Source: Stenotrophomonas maltophilia | GTDB taxonomy: Bacteria; Pseudomonadota; Gammaproteobacteria; Xanthomonadales; Xanthomonadaceae | DNA length: 64,000 nucleotides | Assembly (NCBI GenBank): GCA_002387845.1 | Contig: DGLB01000048.1 | Location: forward strand, 1-64,000 | Direction of reading: 5' to 3' | Shown: positions 17,995-25,950 of the stretch, one piece after another | How positions within the stretch are numbered: the first letter of the stretch is position 1 | How the letters are laid out: each line of letters opens with the position of its first letter | Program-made: the position numbers and the translations under genes | Notes under the pieces: model-generated | Database searches by the model: none | What the model was told of the DNA's origin: nothing | The model's input: the letters and a program-made list of their open reading frames with translations, nothing else

Positions 17995-18012
17995 TGCCGG
18001 GCTTGCCCGGCA
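17991..18012 (+). repeat. SMAG-type GTAG repeat overlapping a stop codon
   Basis: GTAGTGCCGGGCTTGCCCGG: GTAG head plus GCCGGGC-TT-GCCCGGC hairpin. Bases 2-4 are the stop codon of the kinase-like gene. It is also positioned between this gene and the converging P-II gene. Confidence 0.8.
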
Positions 18013-18015
18013 ACC

Positions 18016-18354
18016 CTACAACGCGTCCGCGTCCAACTCACCGGTCCGGATGCGCACCACGCTGCCCAGGTCGTACACGAACACCTTGCCGTCGCCGATC
18101 TTGCCGGTGCCGGCCGCCTTGACGATGGCTTCCACCACCTCGTCAACCTGGGTGTCGGTGACCGCCACCTCGATTTTGACCTTGGGCAGGAAGTCGACCA
18201 CGTACTCCGCGCCCCGGTACAGCTCGGTATGCCCCTTCTGGCGGCCGAAGCCCTTCACCTCGGTCACCGTGATACCGGTGACTCCGCGCTCGGCCAGCGC
18301 TTCGCGCACGTCGTCGAGCTTGAACGGCTTGACCACCGCCATGACCATCTTCAT
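18016..18354 (-). CDS. glnK: P-II nitrogen regulatory protein (GlnB/GlnK)
   Basis: 112 residues, full P-II length. The T-loop carries the uridylylated Tyr51 (TELYRGAEYVVDFLPKVKIE), the B-loop is KAAGTGKIGDGKVFVYDL, and the C-terminal loop is VVRIRTGELDADAL. It senses ATP/ADP and 2-oxoglutarate and controls glutamine synthetase adenylylation and ammonium transport. No amtB is visible in the window, so GlnB and GlnK cannot be told apart. It diverges from ubiK, an arrangement common in Xanthomonadaceae and pseudomonads. Confidence 0.92.
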   Translation of the reverse strand: MKMVMAVVKPFKLDDVREALAERGVTGITVTEVKGFGRQKGHTELYRGAEYVVDFLPKVKIEVAVTDTQVDEVVEAIVKAAGTGKIGDGKVFVYDLGSVVRIRTGELDADAL

Positions 18355-18492
18355 TCGTTGGCTCCTGTATCTGCGGCAGCGAGGATACCGCCTGTCGGCC
18401 GATGAACGCGATGCTGCCAGCGTATTCCGGCCACCCCGGCGGGGATTATCCTAGGCGTGAACCTGGCCAGCCCCACCGAAGCGGAGTCCCCC

Positions 18493-18759
18493 ATGATTGA
18501 CCTCAACCAGATTGATGACCTGGCCCGCCGCCTGAGCGACATGGTGCCGCCGGGGCTGCGCGAGCAGCGTGAGGAGCTGCAGGCCACCTTCAAGAGCGCC
18601 CTGCAGGCCGGCCTGGCCAAGCTGGACCTGGTCACCCGCGAGGAGTTCGACGTACAGCGCGCGGTGCTGCTGCGCACCCGCGAGAAGCTGGAGGCGCTGG
18701 AGAAGACGGTGGCGGCGCTGGAAGCTGCAGGCAATGTGCCGGAGCGTCCCGCTCCGTAA
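18493..18759 (+). CDS. ubiK: Ubiquinone biosynthesis accessory factor UbiK (YqiC-like)
   Basis: 88 residues from the ATG of MIDLNQIDDLARRLSDMVPPGL. It has the conserved amphipathic N-terminal helix, the phrase VTREEFDVQRAVLLRTREKLEALEKTVAALE, and a long C-terminal coiled coil that forms trimers. UbiK assists the soluble ubiquinone-synthesis complex at the membrane. A GTG-initiated form 12 codons longer exists but adds nothing conserved. Confidence 0.88.
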   Translation: MIDLNQIDDLARRLSDMVPPGLREQREELQATFKSALQAGLAKLDLVTREEFDVQRAVLLRTREKLEALEKTVAALEAAGNVPERPAP

Positions 18760-18784
18760 GCTGTCTGGCTTCGGTCCGGGTGCG

Positions 18785-18810
18785 GTGAGACGCGCGTGGC
18801 GCGTCACTAC
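18785..18810 (-). repeat. SMAG-like GTAG repeat with variant stem
   Basis: On the minus strand: GTAG, then TGACGCGCCACGCGCGTC, with GACGCGC/GCGCGTC as stem around CAC. Its TAG is the stop codon of the S41 peptidase gene. It separates that gene from converging ubiK. Confidence 0.65.
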
Positions 18811-20168
18811 GGTTGCAGCCAGCGTGTGGCGGCTTCCAGTGCAGCCTCGCCGTCTGCCGCTTCATCCGGCTTCACCTGTTCGAGGGTTCGCCCGGACCGG
18901 TCCTGCACACGGGTGGTGGTAAGCGCGACGCGCGCGCCATCCGGCAGGAAGATGGGGCGGTTGCCCGTGGCCAGGCCCGCGCTGGGTTGGCCAAAGAAGC
19001 GGGTATTGGGCCGGTCGATGAACGCGATGGCGGTCATTTCCCCCGAGCTGGCGGTGCGCGGACCAATCAACACCGCAACCGGTGCCTGCGAAAGATCACA
19101 TTCGCGCGCGCCCCTGATCTTCCAGGGGGTCACCTTTCCCTCCCTGTCGGTGAACGCACCCGGCGATGCTTCGCCAAGGAGGGGAAACAGCCCGGCCAGC
19201 ATGGGCCACATGGTGCCACCGCTGTTATCCCGCAGGTCCACCACCCAGCCATCCACGTCTTGCCCGATGGCACACAGCTGACGCTGGATCCCGGTGGAAA
19301 TTTCGCGGGACGAGCGCTGCTCGACGCCGCTCACGCTGGGCACTTTCACGTAACCCACGTTCGCGCCAAGCCGTTCCACCCGGGGTGTTTCAGCGGCACG
19401 GGTGCGCTGGGTGGCAAAGTCGGCCTCGTGCGGCAACCGGAGCATGCTGTGCCGGTCACCCAGAGACCTCAGGATCTCGCGATAGAGCGGATAGTTGTCT
19501 GCCGACTGCGCTGCATTCGCAGCGGCGTCAATGCGCGGCTGGAACGTCTGCCAAGGCACCCGGTCGGCATACAGGGCATTGGCACGCACGGCGGCAATGA
19601 ACGCATCCAGGTTCACTTTCGCACCAGTATTGCGCGCCGCCGTGCGTTCGGCGTCATGACGAATCCTCAGCGCCGCCCCGTGCGCCTCTCCGCCACCACT
19701 GAGCCCCATGCCGAACACCAGGTGGGTGGCCTCCTTCGGAACCGTCACCACCAGTTGCCGCTCGGTCAGACCGTCGCGTGCCTGGACAAGCTGCCGTGCG
19801 GTGTTGACGAACAGCAGGCGCGTTTCACCCTTGTGAGCGCGCAACCACAGGGTGGCCTGGCCGCTTCCCGCAACCGACATCTGCGCGCTGACCACATACA
19901 CGCCGCCGCCTTTATCGCTGACGTCGAGCGAGGAAATGCTGGAGCCGAAGGCGTTGTCGGCGTCCGCCACGCGGCGCAGCTCAACGGTGGCACCTTCGGG
20001 GGCGGTGGGATCACCGGAAACAGTGCCGGTGTAGGCGGTGCTTGGAACCAGAGAGATAGCGGGGTGCTTTGTGCCGGGATCCGCGGCGAAGGAAGAGAAT
20101 GCGACAAGGGTCGACAGCAGAAGTCCTGCAACACGATTGAACCGCGAGATTCTGGCCTTCTTCCGCAT
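18807..20168 (-). CDS. Secreted S41 (tail-specific/C-terminal processing) peptidase
   Basis: 453 residues. The start is the ATG of MRKKARISRFNRVAGLLLSTLVAFSSFAAD, a clear signal peptide; the longer open frame upstream covers the toxin gene and was rejected. The middle part holds NVGYVKVPSV and WVVDLRDNSGGTMWP, the typical tricorn/TSP fold. The catalytic serine is in GPRTASSGEMTAIAFIDR and the GxxTxG-like segment is GQPSAGLATGNRP. No PDZ domain is evident, unlike Prc. It is likely a periplasmic or secreted serine protease of unknown target. The stop lies in a GTAG repeat. Confidence 0.85.
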   Translation of the reverse strand: MRKKARISRFNRVAGLLLSTLVAFSSFAADPGTKHPAISLVPSTAYTGTVSGDPTAPEGATVELRRVADADNAFGSSISSLDVSDKGGGVYVVSAQMSVAGSGQATLWLRAHKGETRLLFVNTARQLVQARDGLTERQLVVTVPKEATHLVFGMGLSGGGEAHGAALRIRHDAERTAARNTGAKVNLDAFIAAVRANALYADRVPWQTFQPRIDAAANAAQSADNYPLYREILRSLGDRHSMLRLPHEADFATQRTRAAETPRVERLGANVGYVKVPSVSGVEQRSSREISTGIQRQLCAIGQDVDGWVVDLRDNSGGTMWPMLAGLFPLLGEASPGAFTDREGKVTPWKIRGARECDLSQAPVAVLIGPRTASSGEMTAIAFIDRPNTRFFGQPSAGLATGNRPIFLPDGARVALTTTRVQDRSGRTLEQVKPDEAADGEAALEAATRWLQP

Positions 20169-20197
20169 CAGGTGTCTCCATCCTTGGGCACTTGAGT

Positions 20198-20479
20198 CTA
20201 TCGTGGAAAGTGCTGTGAGGAATGCACTACCGACACAATCTGGATGGCAGCAACAGTAACCCTGTAAAGCACTATGTAGCTGGGGGTCACCACGACTTCG
20301 CGAAGACCAGGAACGCGGTCGCTCTGCGGATAGAGATACGGATGCTCTGCCAGTGGCAGCACGCAATCTCGAAGGCGGTGCCACAGCCGTTCCGCGGCCA
20401 AGGGCGCAAGCTCGCCTATGTACCCAATGATCGAAGCAAGGTCTTCCTCTGCAGCTGGCAACCAAACTACAGGCAGCAT
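20198..20479 (-). CDS. ParE/RelE-family toxin
   Basis: 93 residues from the ATG that overlaps the antitoxin stop by one base (TGATG). A TTG one codon earlier is possible. The fold signature is LPVVWLPAAEEDLASIIGYIGELAPLAAERLWHRLRDCVLPLAEHP, then GLREVVVTPSYIVLYRVTVAAIQIVSVVHSSQHFP, i.e. helix-helix-strands ending in the VVHxxQ motif of ParE-type toxins. ParE poisons gyrase and RelE cleaves mRNA; the sequence is closer to ParE. Confidence 0.85.
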   Translation of the reverse strand: MLPVVWLPAAEEDLASIIGYIGELAPLAAERLWHRLRDCVLPLAEHPYLYPQSDRVPGLREVVVTPSYIVLYRVTVAAIQIVSVVHSSQHFPR

Positions 20480-20670
20480 CAAGTGAGGTTGCGCTCAACC
20501 TTCAGTGCGGCAATGCGCTCGGCCATACGACGTTCCACCTCGTCATGTGGAAGCGACGGGCGAGTGTCGGACAGGCTTTTCTCCACTTTCGCACGCAGCC
20601 ACGCGTCGTAGCTGATCTCAGCTTCGGCGGTCTCGAACTCGTGCACCAATGGATCGCGAATGGCGTTCAT
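20479..20670 (-). CDS. Antitoxin of the ParE-type pair
   Basis: 63 residues, acidic and helical: HEFETAEAEISYDAWLRAKVEKSLSDTRPSLPHDEVERRMAERIAALK. The YDAWLRAKVEKSL and PHDEVERRMAERI phrases are those of antitoxins of the StbD/RelB kind that pair with ParE toxins. It directly precedes the toxin with a one-base overlap, so the pair is translationally coupled. Such antitoxins normally bind their own promoter; I see no clear operator in the 140 bp upstream. Confidence 0.8.
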   Translation of the reverse strand: MNAIRDPLVHEFETAEAEISYDAWLRAKVEKSLSDTRPSLPHDEVERRMAERIAALKVERNLT

Positions 20671-20810
20671 GGGGGCAGTCTACGCCCGGCCGTCAGGATG
20701 GGTGTTAACCGTGAGGCCATGATTGCGTCTGTACGAGCCAGCCGCAATTCGGAGCGTGTGCTTTTTGTTACATTTCAATGAATTAAGTGGCAACCTGCCG
20801 ATACGGACGA

Positions 20811-21677
20811 TTACCCCTGAACGGTAGCGTCCTGTCGCTGCTGGCCCCAATCCCCATCCACCGTCACCTGCGCATCGCCCAGGCGGGACAGCAGCGCGTC
20901 GAAGTCCAGGTCCGCCATCGCCCACAGCTGGTCACCCTGGGTGCTGGCCAGTACGCCATCGGCCGGGAAGCCACGGTCCATCGGTGCATACAGCACCGCC
21001 TCACCGGTGTTGACGTCCAGCGCCGGGCTCCACGCGGCCTCACCTGCGGTGACCGCCTTGGCGACGAACATGCGGTTCTCCAGCGCGCGGGCCATGCAGC
21101 CGACGGTCACGCGGGTGGAGCCGGCGTCGGTGTCGGTGCAGCTCGGGACCAGCAGCAGCTGTGCGCCGGCTTCGCGCTGGGCGCGCACGCTGAGCGGGAA
21201 CTCGCTGTCGTAGCAGACCGCGATGCCGGTGCGTACGCCGCCGAGGTCGAACACCTGCAGCGCGTCGCCCGCTTCGATGACACCGAGCTGCTTTTCAAAG
21301 CCGGTGAGCTGCATCTTGTCCTGATAACCACGACGACCGTCCGGGGTGAACCACCAGGCACGATTGCGGTAGCGGCCCTCGCCGACCTGCAGCAGGAAGG
21401 TGCCCGCCTGGATGATCAGATTCAGGCGCTGCGCGAGTTCGGCGTACAGCGCCAGCCAGTCGTCATGGAACACCTGGATGCCGCGCAGCGAAGCCGGCAG
21501 GCGCTTGGACACATCCGGACCGAGCGCCGCCGCCAGCTCCAGTGACAGATACTCCGGCAGCACGGCCAGTTGTGCGCCGGCCTCGGCCGCCTCCGTCAGC
21601 ACGGTGCGCTGGCGCGCGGCAAACTCCGCCCACGACGCCGGGGCCTGGATGGGATATTTCGCCACCGCCACTTTCAT
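20811..21677 (-). CDS. Carbon-nitrogen hydrolase (nitrilase superfamily)
   Basis: 288 residues. The Glu-Lys-Cys triad is Glu42 (LAVLPEYLSLEL), Lys in GYQDKMQLTGFEK and Cys in GIAVCYDSEFPLSVRAQ. A second conserved stretch is LVPSCTDTDAGSTRVTVGCMARALENRMFV. It hydrolyses amide or nitrile bonds; the exact substrate is unknown. The start overlaps the stop of the GNAT gene (4 bp). In other bacteria these two activities occur as one fused acetyltransferase/amidohydrolase polypeptide, which supports a joint role. Confidence 0.88.
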   Translation of the reverse strand: MKVAVAKYPIQAPASWAEFAARQRTVLTEAAEAGAQLAVLPEYLSLELAAALGPDVSKRLPASLRGIQVFHDDWLALYAELAQRLNLIIQAGTFLLQVGEGRYRNRAWWFTPDGRRGYQDKMQLTGFEKQLGVIEAGDALQVFDLGGVRTGIAVCYDSEFPLSVRAQREAGAQLLLVPSCTDTDAGSTRVTVGCMARALENRMFVAKAVTAGEAAWSPALDVNTGEAVLYAPMDRGFPADGVLASTQGDQLWAMADLDFDALLSRLGDAQVTVDGDWGQQRQDATVQG

Positions 21678-22285
21678 TCGGATGTCTCCAGTTCGCGCAG
21701 CCAGATCGTCAGCGCATGCTCGCTCTGCGTTGCTTCACCCACATCTTTCCAGGCAAGCACTGCATGCAGCTGAGGGTGTTCACGGTAGCCTCGGCGCTGC
21801 CAGAACGCGTGATTGCTGTGGTAGTCCGCCGGGCGGCGCGGATCGTTCGCCGCGCGCACGACGGAAGCAAACGCGCTGGTGCGCATTCCCGGCAGGCTTC
21901 GCGCATGCGCTTCGCGTTCGTCGAAGAAGCGATGGCCCAGTCCCCGCCCGCGCCAGGCCGGCAGCAGCACCGATTCGCCGCAGTAGAAAATCCGGTCTTC
22001 CGCCAGGTTCGCCTGCTCGAAGGGCAGCCGGATGGCGTCTTCCGCCTGCAGTAGCGGCATGCCGGTGGAGGCACCCACGGGCACGCCCGCCGGGTCCAAT
22101 GCCAGCACCAGAACCCCACCGGCGGCGTGGCTCAGCGCCTGCAGATAGTCGCGCTCATAGGCCATGTCGCCGTCATACAGATACGGGAAGTCGCGAAACA
22201 CCGCGATGCGCAGGCGTGCCACATGCTCCAGCCACGGCAGCATGTCCGCGCCGGTGACCCGCAGCACCTGGATGACCGGATCCAC
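21674..22285 (-). CDS. GNAT-family N-acetyltransferase
   Basis: 203 residues. Motif A for acetyl-CoA is in LLPAWRGRGLGHRFFDEREAHAR (R/Q-x-x-G-x-G/A). Preceding strands are DGDMAYERDYLQAL and GGVLVLALDPAGVPVGAST, and a late helix and Tyr segment is DYHSNHAFWQRRGYREHPQLHAV. It sits in an operon with the nitrilase-like gene (overlap) and the NTF2-fold gene (1-bp gap). The substrate is unknown. Confidence 0.88.
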   Translation of the reverse strand: MDPVIQVLRVTGADMLPWLEHVARLRIAVFRDFPYLYDGDMAYERDYLQALSHAAGGVLVLALDPAGVPVGASTGMPLLQAEDAIRLPFEQANLAEDRIFYCGESVLLPAWRGRGLGHRFFDEREAHARSLPGMRTSAFASVVRAANDPRRPADYHSNHAFWQRRGYREHPQLHAVLAWKDVGEATQSEHALTIWLRELETSE

Positions 22286-22286
22286 T

Positions 22287-22700
22287 TCAGGCCGCCGGTG
22301 CGATCTGCGCGATCCAGTCGGCCAGGTTGTAATAGTTGGTCACGCGCGCAATGCGGCCGTCGCGCACCTCGAAGAACGCACCACCCGGCAGCACATAGCG
22401 CTGGCCCGTGGCCTCCGGCAGGCCATCGTCGGTGGCCTGGTACTGGCCGTGCACCACATAGCTGGCGGCCACGTGCACGCCGTCGGCATTGCTCATCACC
22501 ACGATGTCCTTCAGCTGCTCGGCGTAGTTGCGGTCCATGCGCTGCAGGAACGTGCGGAACGTCTCGCGGCCGATCTCGCGCGCGCCCTGGTTCAGGTCAT
22601 GCGCCACGTCATCGGTCAGCAGGGCCAGCATGCCCTCGCGGTCGCCGGCGTTGAAGGCCTGGTAATAGCGCTCGACCAGCGCTTGTGCCTCAAGGGACAT
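22287..22700 (-). CDS. SnoaL/NTF2-like (ketosteroid-isomerase-type) protein
   Basis: 137 residues from the ATG of MSLEAQALVERYYQAFNAGDREGMLALLTDDVAHDLNQG. This opening is the classic SnoaL helix-turn with YYQAFNAGD. It continues with GRETFRTFLQRMDRNYAEQLKDIVVMSN and ends in GAFFEVRDGRIARVTNYYNLADWI. The fold is a cone with a hydrophobic pocket; members are small isomerases, hydrolases or binding proteins. It is first gene of a tight three-gene unit with GNAT and nitrilase-like genes. Confidence 0.85.
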   Translation of the reverse strand: MSLEAQALVERYYQAFNAGDREGMLALLTDDVAHDLNQGAREIGRETFRTFLQRMDRNYAEQLKDIVVMSNADGVHVAASYVVHGQYQATDDGLPEATGQRYVLPGGAFFEVRDGRIARVTNYYNLADWIAQIAPAA

Positions 22701-22823
22701 CGAGATTCTCCGGACGTTTGGGGGCCCTGCAGTATAGGTAAATCCCCTCCCCCGTTGAGCCACGCCCTGCATGGCGGCGGTTGCCGATAGAATCACGTCG
22801 CCCTCCTCCTCCGCACCGGCATC

Positions 22824-24812
22824 ATGGAACGATCCCGCCCGCACCCTTCCCGTCTGTCGCCGCGGTTCCGGCGGCTGGCCACCCTTGCGCTGCTGCTTGC
22901 CTGCGCTACCACCGCAGTCGCCCAGACCGCCCGGAAGCCTTCCCCCTACGAAGTCCGCCCAGGTGCTGACGCCGCATCGCCCACCGCCAACACCGGCCCG
23001 GACTTCCTGCCGCGCATCGACACCCGCGCGCAGTTCCTGCAGCTGGCGCGCGTCTACAACGCCGGCACCGCGCTGGAACTGCCGCACCTGATCTTCGTCA
23101 TCGACCGCCAGGCCGGCAACCGCATCTACTACGTCAATACCCCGCGCCATGCGCTGCACGAGCAGTTCGTGCGCCAGCAGCGGCTGGTGCACCGCCTGGA
23201 CAAGGCCACGCTCAACGCGCAGTACCGCGATCCGGGCCGACGCTTTCTGTTCGGCACGCTGGCGTGGCAGCAGGATCTGCCGGGATACACCTATGAGTTC
23301 TGGGAGGGCGACCAGCTGACTGCCGCACTGCTGCGCGAGACCGACGCAGTGGTGCGCGCTTCCTTCGCCGAGCCGGTGCGCTTCAAGACCAACTCCACCC
23401 AGCACGATGCACTGGCACGGTCCACCGGGCTGGCCTTCGTCACCCAGGAAGCCTTGCTGCGCGAACAACGCTTCCTGCCCTTGAACACCGGCAGTGCCGA
23501 AGGCCGGCTGCGCATCGTGCGTACCCAGGCACAACTGGACGCGCTTACGCCGCGCGACATTCCGGTGCTGGACGACGTGCCCATCGCGCTCGCCCCCGTT
23601 GCCGGGCTGGTGACACAGCGCCCTTCCACCCTGCTCTCGCATGTGAATCTGCTGGCCAAGGGCTGGGGCATTCCCAACGTGTACGTGCGCGATGCCCAGC
23701 AGGCGCTGCGTCAGTACGATGGACGCTGGGTGTCACTGCAGGTCACGGCCAACGACTATCGGGTTACCCCGCTCAAGCGCCCGGCCCGTACGCCGTCCAG
23801 CAGCACGCCGCGCCCGGCGGCACGCAACCTGCCGCGCCCCGACCTGAGCGTCACCGCGCTTACGCCACTGGCATCGCTGCGTGCCCGTGACAGCCGGCGG
23901 TGCGGGGTGAAGGCGTCAAACCTGGGCACGCTGAAAGCGGTGCTGCCACCGGCCGCCAGCGTGCCTGACGGTTTCTGCGTCCCGTTCGCGCATTACCAGG
24001 CGATGTCTGATCGCCTCGGCATTGCCGCGCGCCTGCAATCCCTGCAGCGTCGCCCCGGGTTCGACAGCGACCCTACTGTGCGCCGCGAGGCGCTTGCGAC
24101 CCTGCGTGCGGAGATCGCCAATGCCGCGCCCGACCCCGCCTTCGTGCGCGACCTGGACCGCCAGTGGCGAAGCCAGCTGAACAGTGCTGCCGTGTTCGTA
24201 CGCAGTTCGTCCAATTCCGAAGACCTGCCCGGTTTCAGCGGCGCTGGCCTGTACACCACCGTGCCGAATGTGACGCGCGGCGACGCGGTGGCCAACGCCG
24301 TACAAACCGTGTGGGCCTCGGTCTATAACTTCGAAGCCTATGAAGCACGCGCCGCTGCGGGCCTGCCACAGGATGCGGTGTCGATGGCGGTGCTGGTGCA
24401 GCGCGCCGCGCCCTCGGACAGCTCGGGGGTGATGATCACCCGCGACCCATTCGATGCCAATCGCAAGCACATCACTTACATCTCGGCCAAACGGGGCCTG
24501 GGCATCCGGGTGGTGGAAGGCAAACGCCAAGCCGAACAAGTCATGTACTCGAACTGGTCCAAAGCGGTGCAGGTACTCAGCCGCTCCGCCGAGGACACCC
24601 AGCTGGTCGCCCAGGCGGGCGGCGGCGTGCGCGAAGTGCCGATCATCGGCTCACGGCAGGTGCTGACCGATGTGCTGATTGCGCGCCTGGCCAAACTGGG
24701 CGTCGCCACCAAGCAGGCGCTTGGTGGTGTGGACCAGGACATTGAATGGGCCGTGGTCGGCGACGAGGTGCTGATCCTCCAGTCCCGCCCCTACGCAGAC
24801 GGAGCCCGGTAG
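22824..24812 (+). CDS. Exported PEP/pyruvate-dikinase-like protein with histidine domain before ATP-grasp
   Basis: 662 residues. The signal peptide is MERSRPHPSRLSPRFRRLATLALLLACATTAVAQ. Residues about 40-230 are a domain I do not recognise. Residues about 245-300 look like a mobile phosphohistidine domain: PSTLLSHVNLLAKGWGIPNV with His273. Residues about 355-658 are a PPDK-type ATP-grasp domain: GVKASNLGTLKAVLP, RSSSNSEDLPGFSGAGLY at about 460, MITRDPF, and the terminal QDIEWAVVGDEVLILQSRP. No PEP/pyruvate barrel is present. The order, histidine domain then ATP-grasp, is that of glucan water dikinases and not of PEP synthase. Cellular location and ATP source are puzzling. The stop codon belongs to a GTAG repeat. 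Confidence 0.75.
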   Translation: MERSRPHPSRLSPRFRRLATLALLLACATTAVAQTARKPSPYEVRPGADAASPTANTGPDFLPRIDTRAQFLQLARVYNAGTALELPHLIFVIDRQAGNRIYYVNTPRHALHEQFVRQQRLVHRLDKATLNAQYRDPGRRFLFGTLAWQQDLPGYTYEFWEGDQLTAALLRETDAVVRASFAEPVRFKTNSTQHDALARSTGLAFVTQEALLREQRFLPLNTGSAEGRLRIVRTQAQLDALTPRDIPVLDDVPIALAPVAGLVTQRPSTLLSHVNLLAKGWGIPNVYVRDAQQALRQYDGRWVSLQVTANDYRVTPLKRPARTPSSSTPRPAARNLPRPDLSVTALTPLASLRARDSRRCGVKASNLGTLKAVLPPAASVPDGFCVPFAHYQAMSDRLGIAARLQSLQRRPGFDSDPTVRREALATLRAEIANAAPDPAFVRDLDRQWRSQLNSAAVFVRSSSNSEDLPGFSGAGLYTTVPNVTRGDAVANAVQTVWASVYNFEAYEARAAAGLPQDAVSMAVLVQRAAPSDSSGVMITRDPFDANRKHITYISAKRGLGIRVVEGKRQAEQVMYSNWSKAVQVLSRSAEDTQLVAQAGGGVREVPIIGSRQVLTDVLIARLAKLGVATKQALGGVDQDIEWAVVGDEVLILQSRPYADGAR

Positions 24813-24856
24813 CGCCACGCCGGATGGGCCGACGCCCGGACGGGCATGGCCCGTCC
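24809..24856 (+). repeat. GTAG repeat at a stop codon plus hairpin
   Basis: GTAGCGCCACGCC begins with the stop codon of the dikinase-like gene. GGACGGGC-ATG-GCCCGTCC, a perfect 8-bp stem at 24838-24856, follows. It is a diverged SMAG-type element between converging genes. Confidence 0.55.
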
Positions 24857-24869
24857 CCACGCGACGCCA

Positions 24870-25298
24870 TCAGGCCTGCTTGAACACCGTACGCTTGCCG
24901 ATCGGCGCGGCTTTACGCGCGGTCGGCTTGGCCAGCCCGGGAACCAGATAATCCGCCACGCTGCGACCGCGCGCGGTTTTCTCCACCAGCCAGCGCGGCG
25001 TGCTGCCGCGCCCGGTCCAGGTATTGCGCTTGTTGTCCGGGTCCCGGTACTTCACCGGCAGCTTGCCAACTTTTGCGCGCTTGACGCGTTTGACGCGTTT
25101 GGTCGCAACCGGCGCTGCACCCGTGCCGTTTCCGAGCAGTTCTTCGATGCTGTAGCCGGAGGCTTTGGCAATCGCCAACAGCTTCCGGCGAATTTCCGCG
25201 ACCGGCGGACGCTTTTCCAGAAGCGCTTTGCGCTTCTGGGCGGCCTTCATGAGGGAGGTGAGTTCGCGTGAATTGAGCTGTTCGAGGTCAATAGTCAT
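24870..25298 (-). CDS. H-NS-family nucleoid protein (Xrv-like)
   Basis: 142 residues from the ATG of MTIDLEQLNSRELTSLMKAAQKRKALLEKRPPVAEIRRKLL, a coiled-coil oligomerisation region. A basic linker (KRVKRVKRAKVGK) follows. The C-terminal DNA-binding core is YRDPDNKRNTWTGRGSTPRW, with the TWTGRG AT-hook-like loop of H-NS. A basic tail follows (KPTARKAAPIGKRTVFKQA). In Xanthomonas, relatives regulate virulence and silence foreign DNA. A longer N-terminal extension was rejected as unlike the family. Confidence 0.88.
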   Translation of the reverse strand: MTIDLEQLNSRELTSLMKAAQKRKALLEKRPPVAEIRRKLLAIAKASGYSIEELLGNGTGAAPVATKRVKRVKRAKVGKLPVKYRDPDNKRNTWTGRGSTPRWLVEKTARGRSVADYLVPGLAKPTARKAAPIGKRTVFKQA

Positions 25299-25439
25299 GA
25301 ACCGAGGGTCGCACTGTTCCAGAGCAACGGCAACACCTCCTGATGCCGTGAACCCCGGACAACCCCGTCCGCAGTTGCCACGACTCCCCCCTACTTCCGG
25401 CATATGGCGGATATGTAACAGCGCTAATACATTTCAGCC

Positions 25440-25925
25440 ATGGACGCGCCCTCCCCTACCCTTGGCACCCTGGTCCGCCACCTGCTCGAGCAGCTGGATG
25501 GCGACCTCGAGGGCGTCTACGCGGCCTCAGGACTGGAGTGGCGGCCCCGCTATACGCCGGTGCTGCGCGTGCTCCTGCGGCTGGGCCCGGCATCCATCAA
25601 GGTGCTGGCGCAGGAGATCGGCATCACCCACTCCGCTGCCAGCCAGACCGTGACGCAGATGGCCAAGCAGCGCCTTGTCGCGTTGAAGCCAGGCGCGGAT
25701 GCGCGCGAACGCATCGTGGTGCTCAGCACCAAGGCCCGGCGCATGGTGCCTGCCCTGCAGCGCCAATGGGCCGCAACCAATGCGGCGGCCGCGCAACTCG
25801 ACGCGGAGTTGTCGGTCCCGCTTTCCGCCGTGCTTGCCGAAGCCATTGCCGCCCTGCATCAGCGGCCCTTCGCAACCCGCATCGCCGCGGCAGCCGCCGC
25901 GTCCAGTGGCCCCCCCGACGCATAG
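25440..25925 (+). CDS. MarR-family transcriptional regulator
   Basis: 161 residues. The winged helix is LRVLLRLGPASIKVLAQEIGITHSAASQTVTQMAKQRLVALKPGADARERIVVLSTKARRM, with the recognition helix THSAASQTVTQM and the wing DARERIVVLS; helices for dimerisation lie on both sides. It is 25 bp upstream of the CPBP protease gene and probably regulates that operon, including itself. The ligand is unknown. Confidence 0.88.
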   Translation: MDAPSPTLGTLVRHLLEQLDGDLEGVYAASGLEWRPRYTPVLRVLLRLGPASIKVLAQEIGITHSAASQTVTQMAKQRLVALKPGADARERIVVLSTKARRMVPALQRQWAATNAAAAQLDAELSVPLSAVLAEAIAALHQRPFATRIAAAAAASSGPPDA

Positions 25926-25950
25926 CCGCAGCATCCACCAGGGATCGCAT

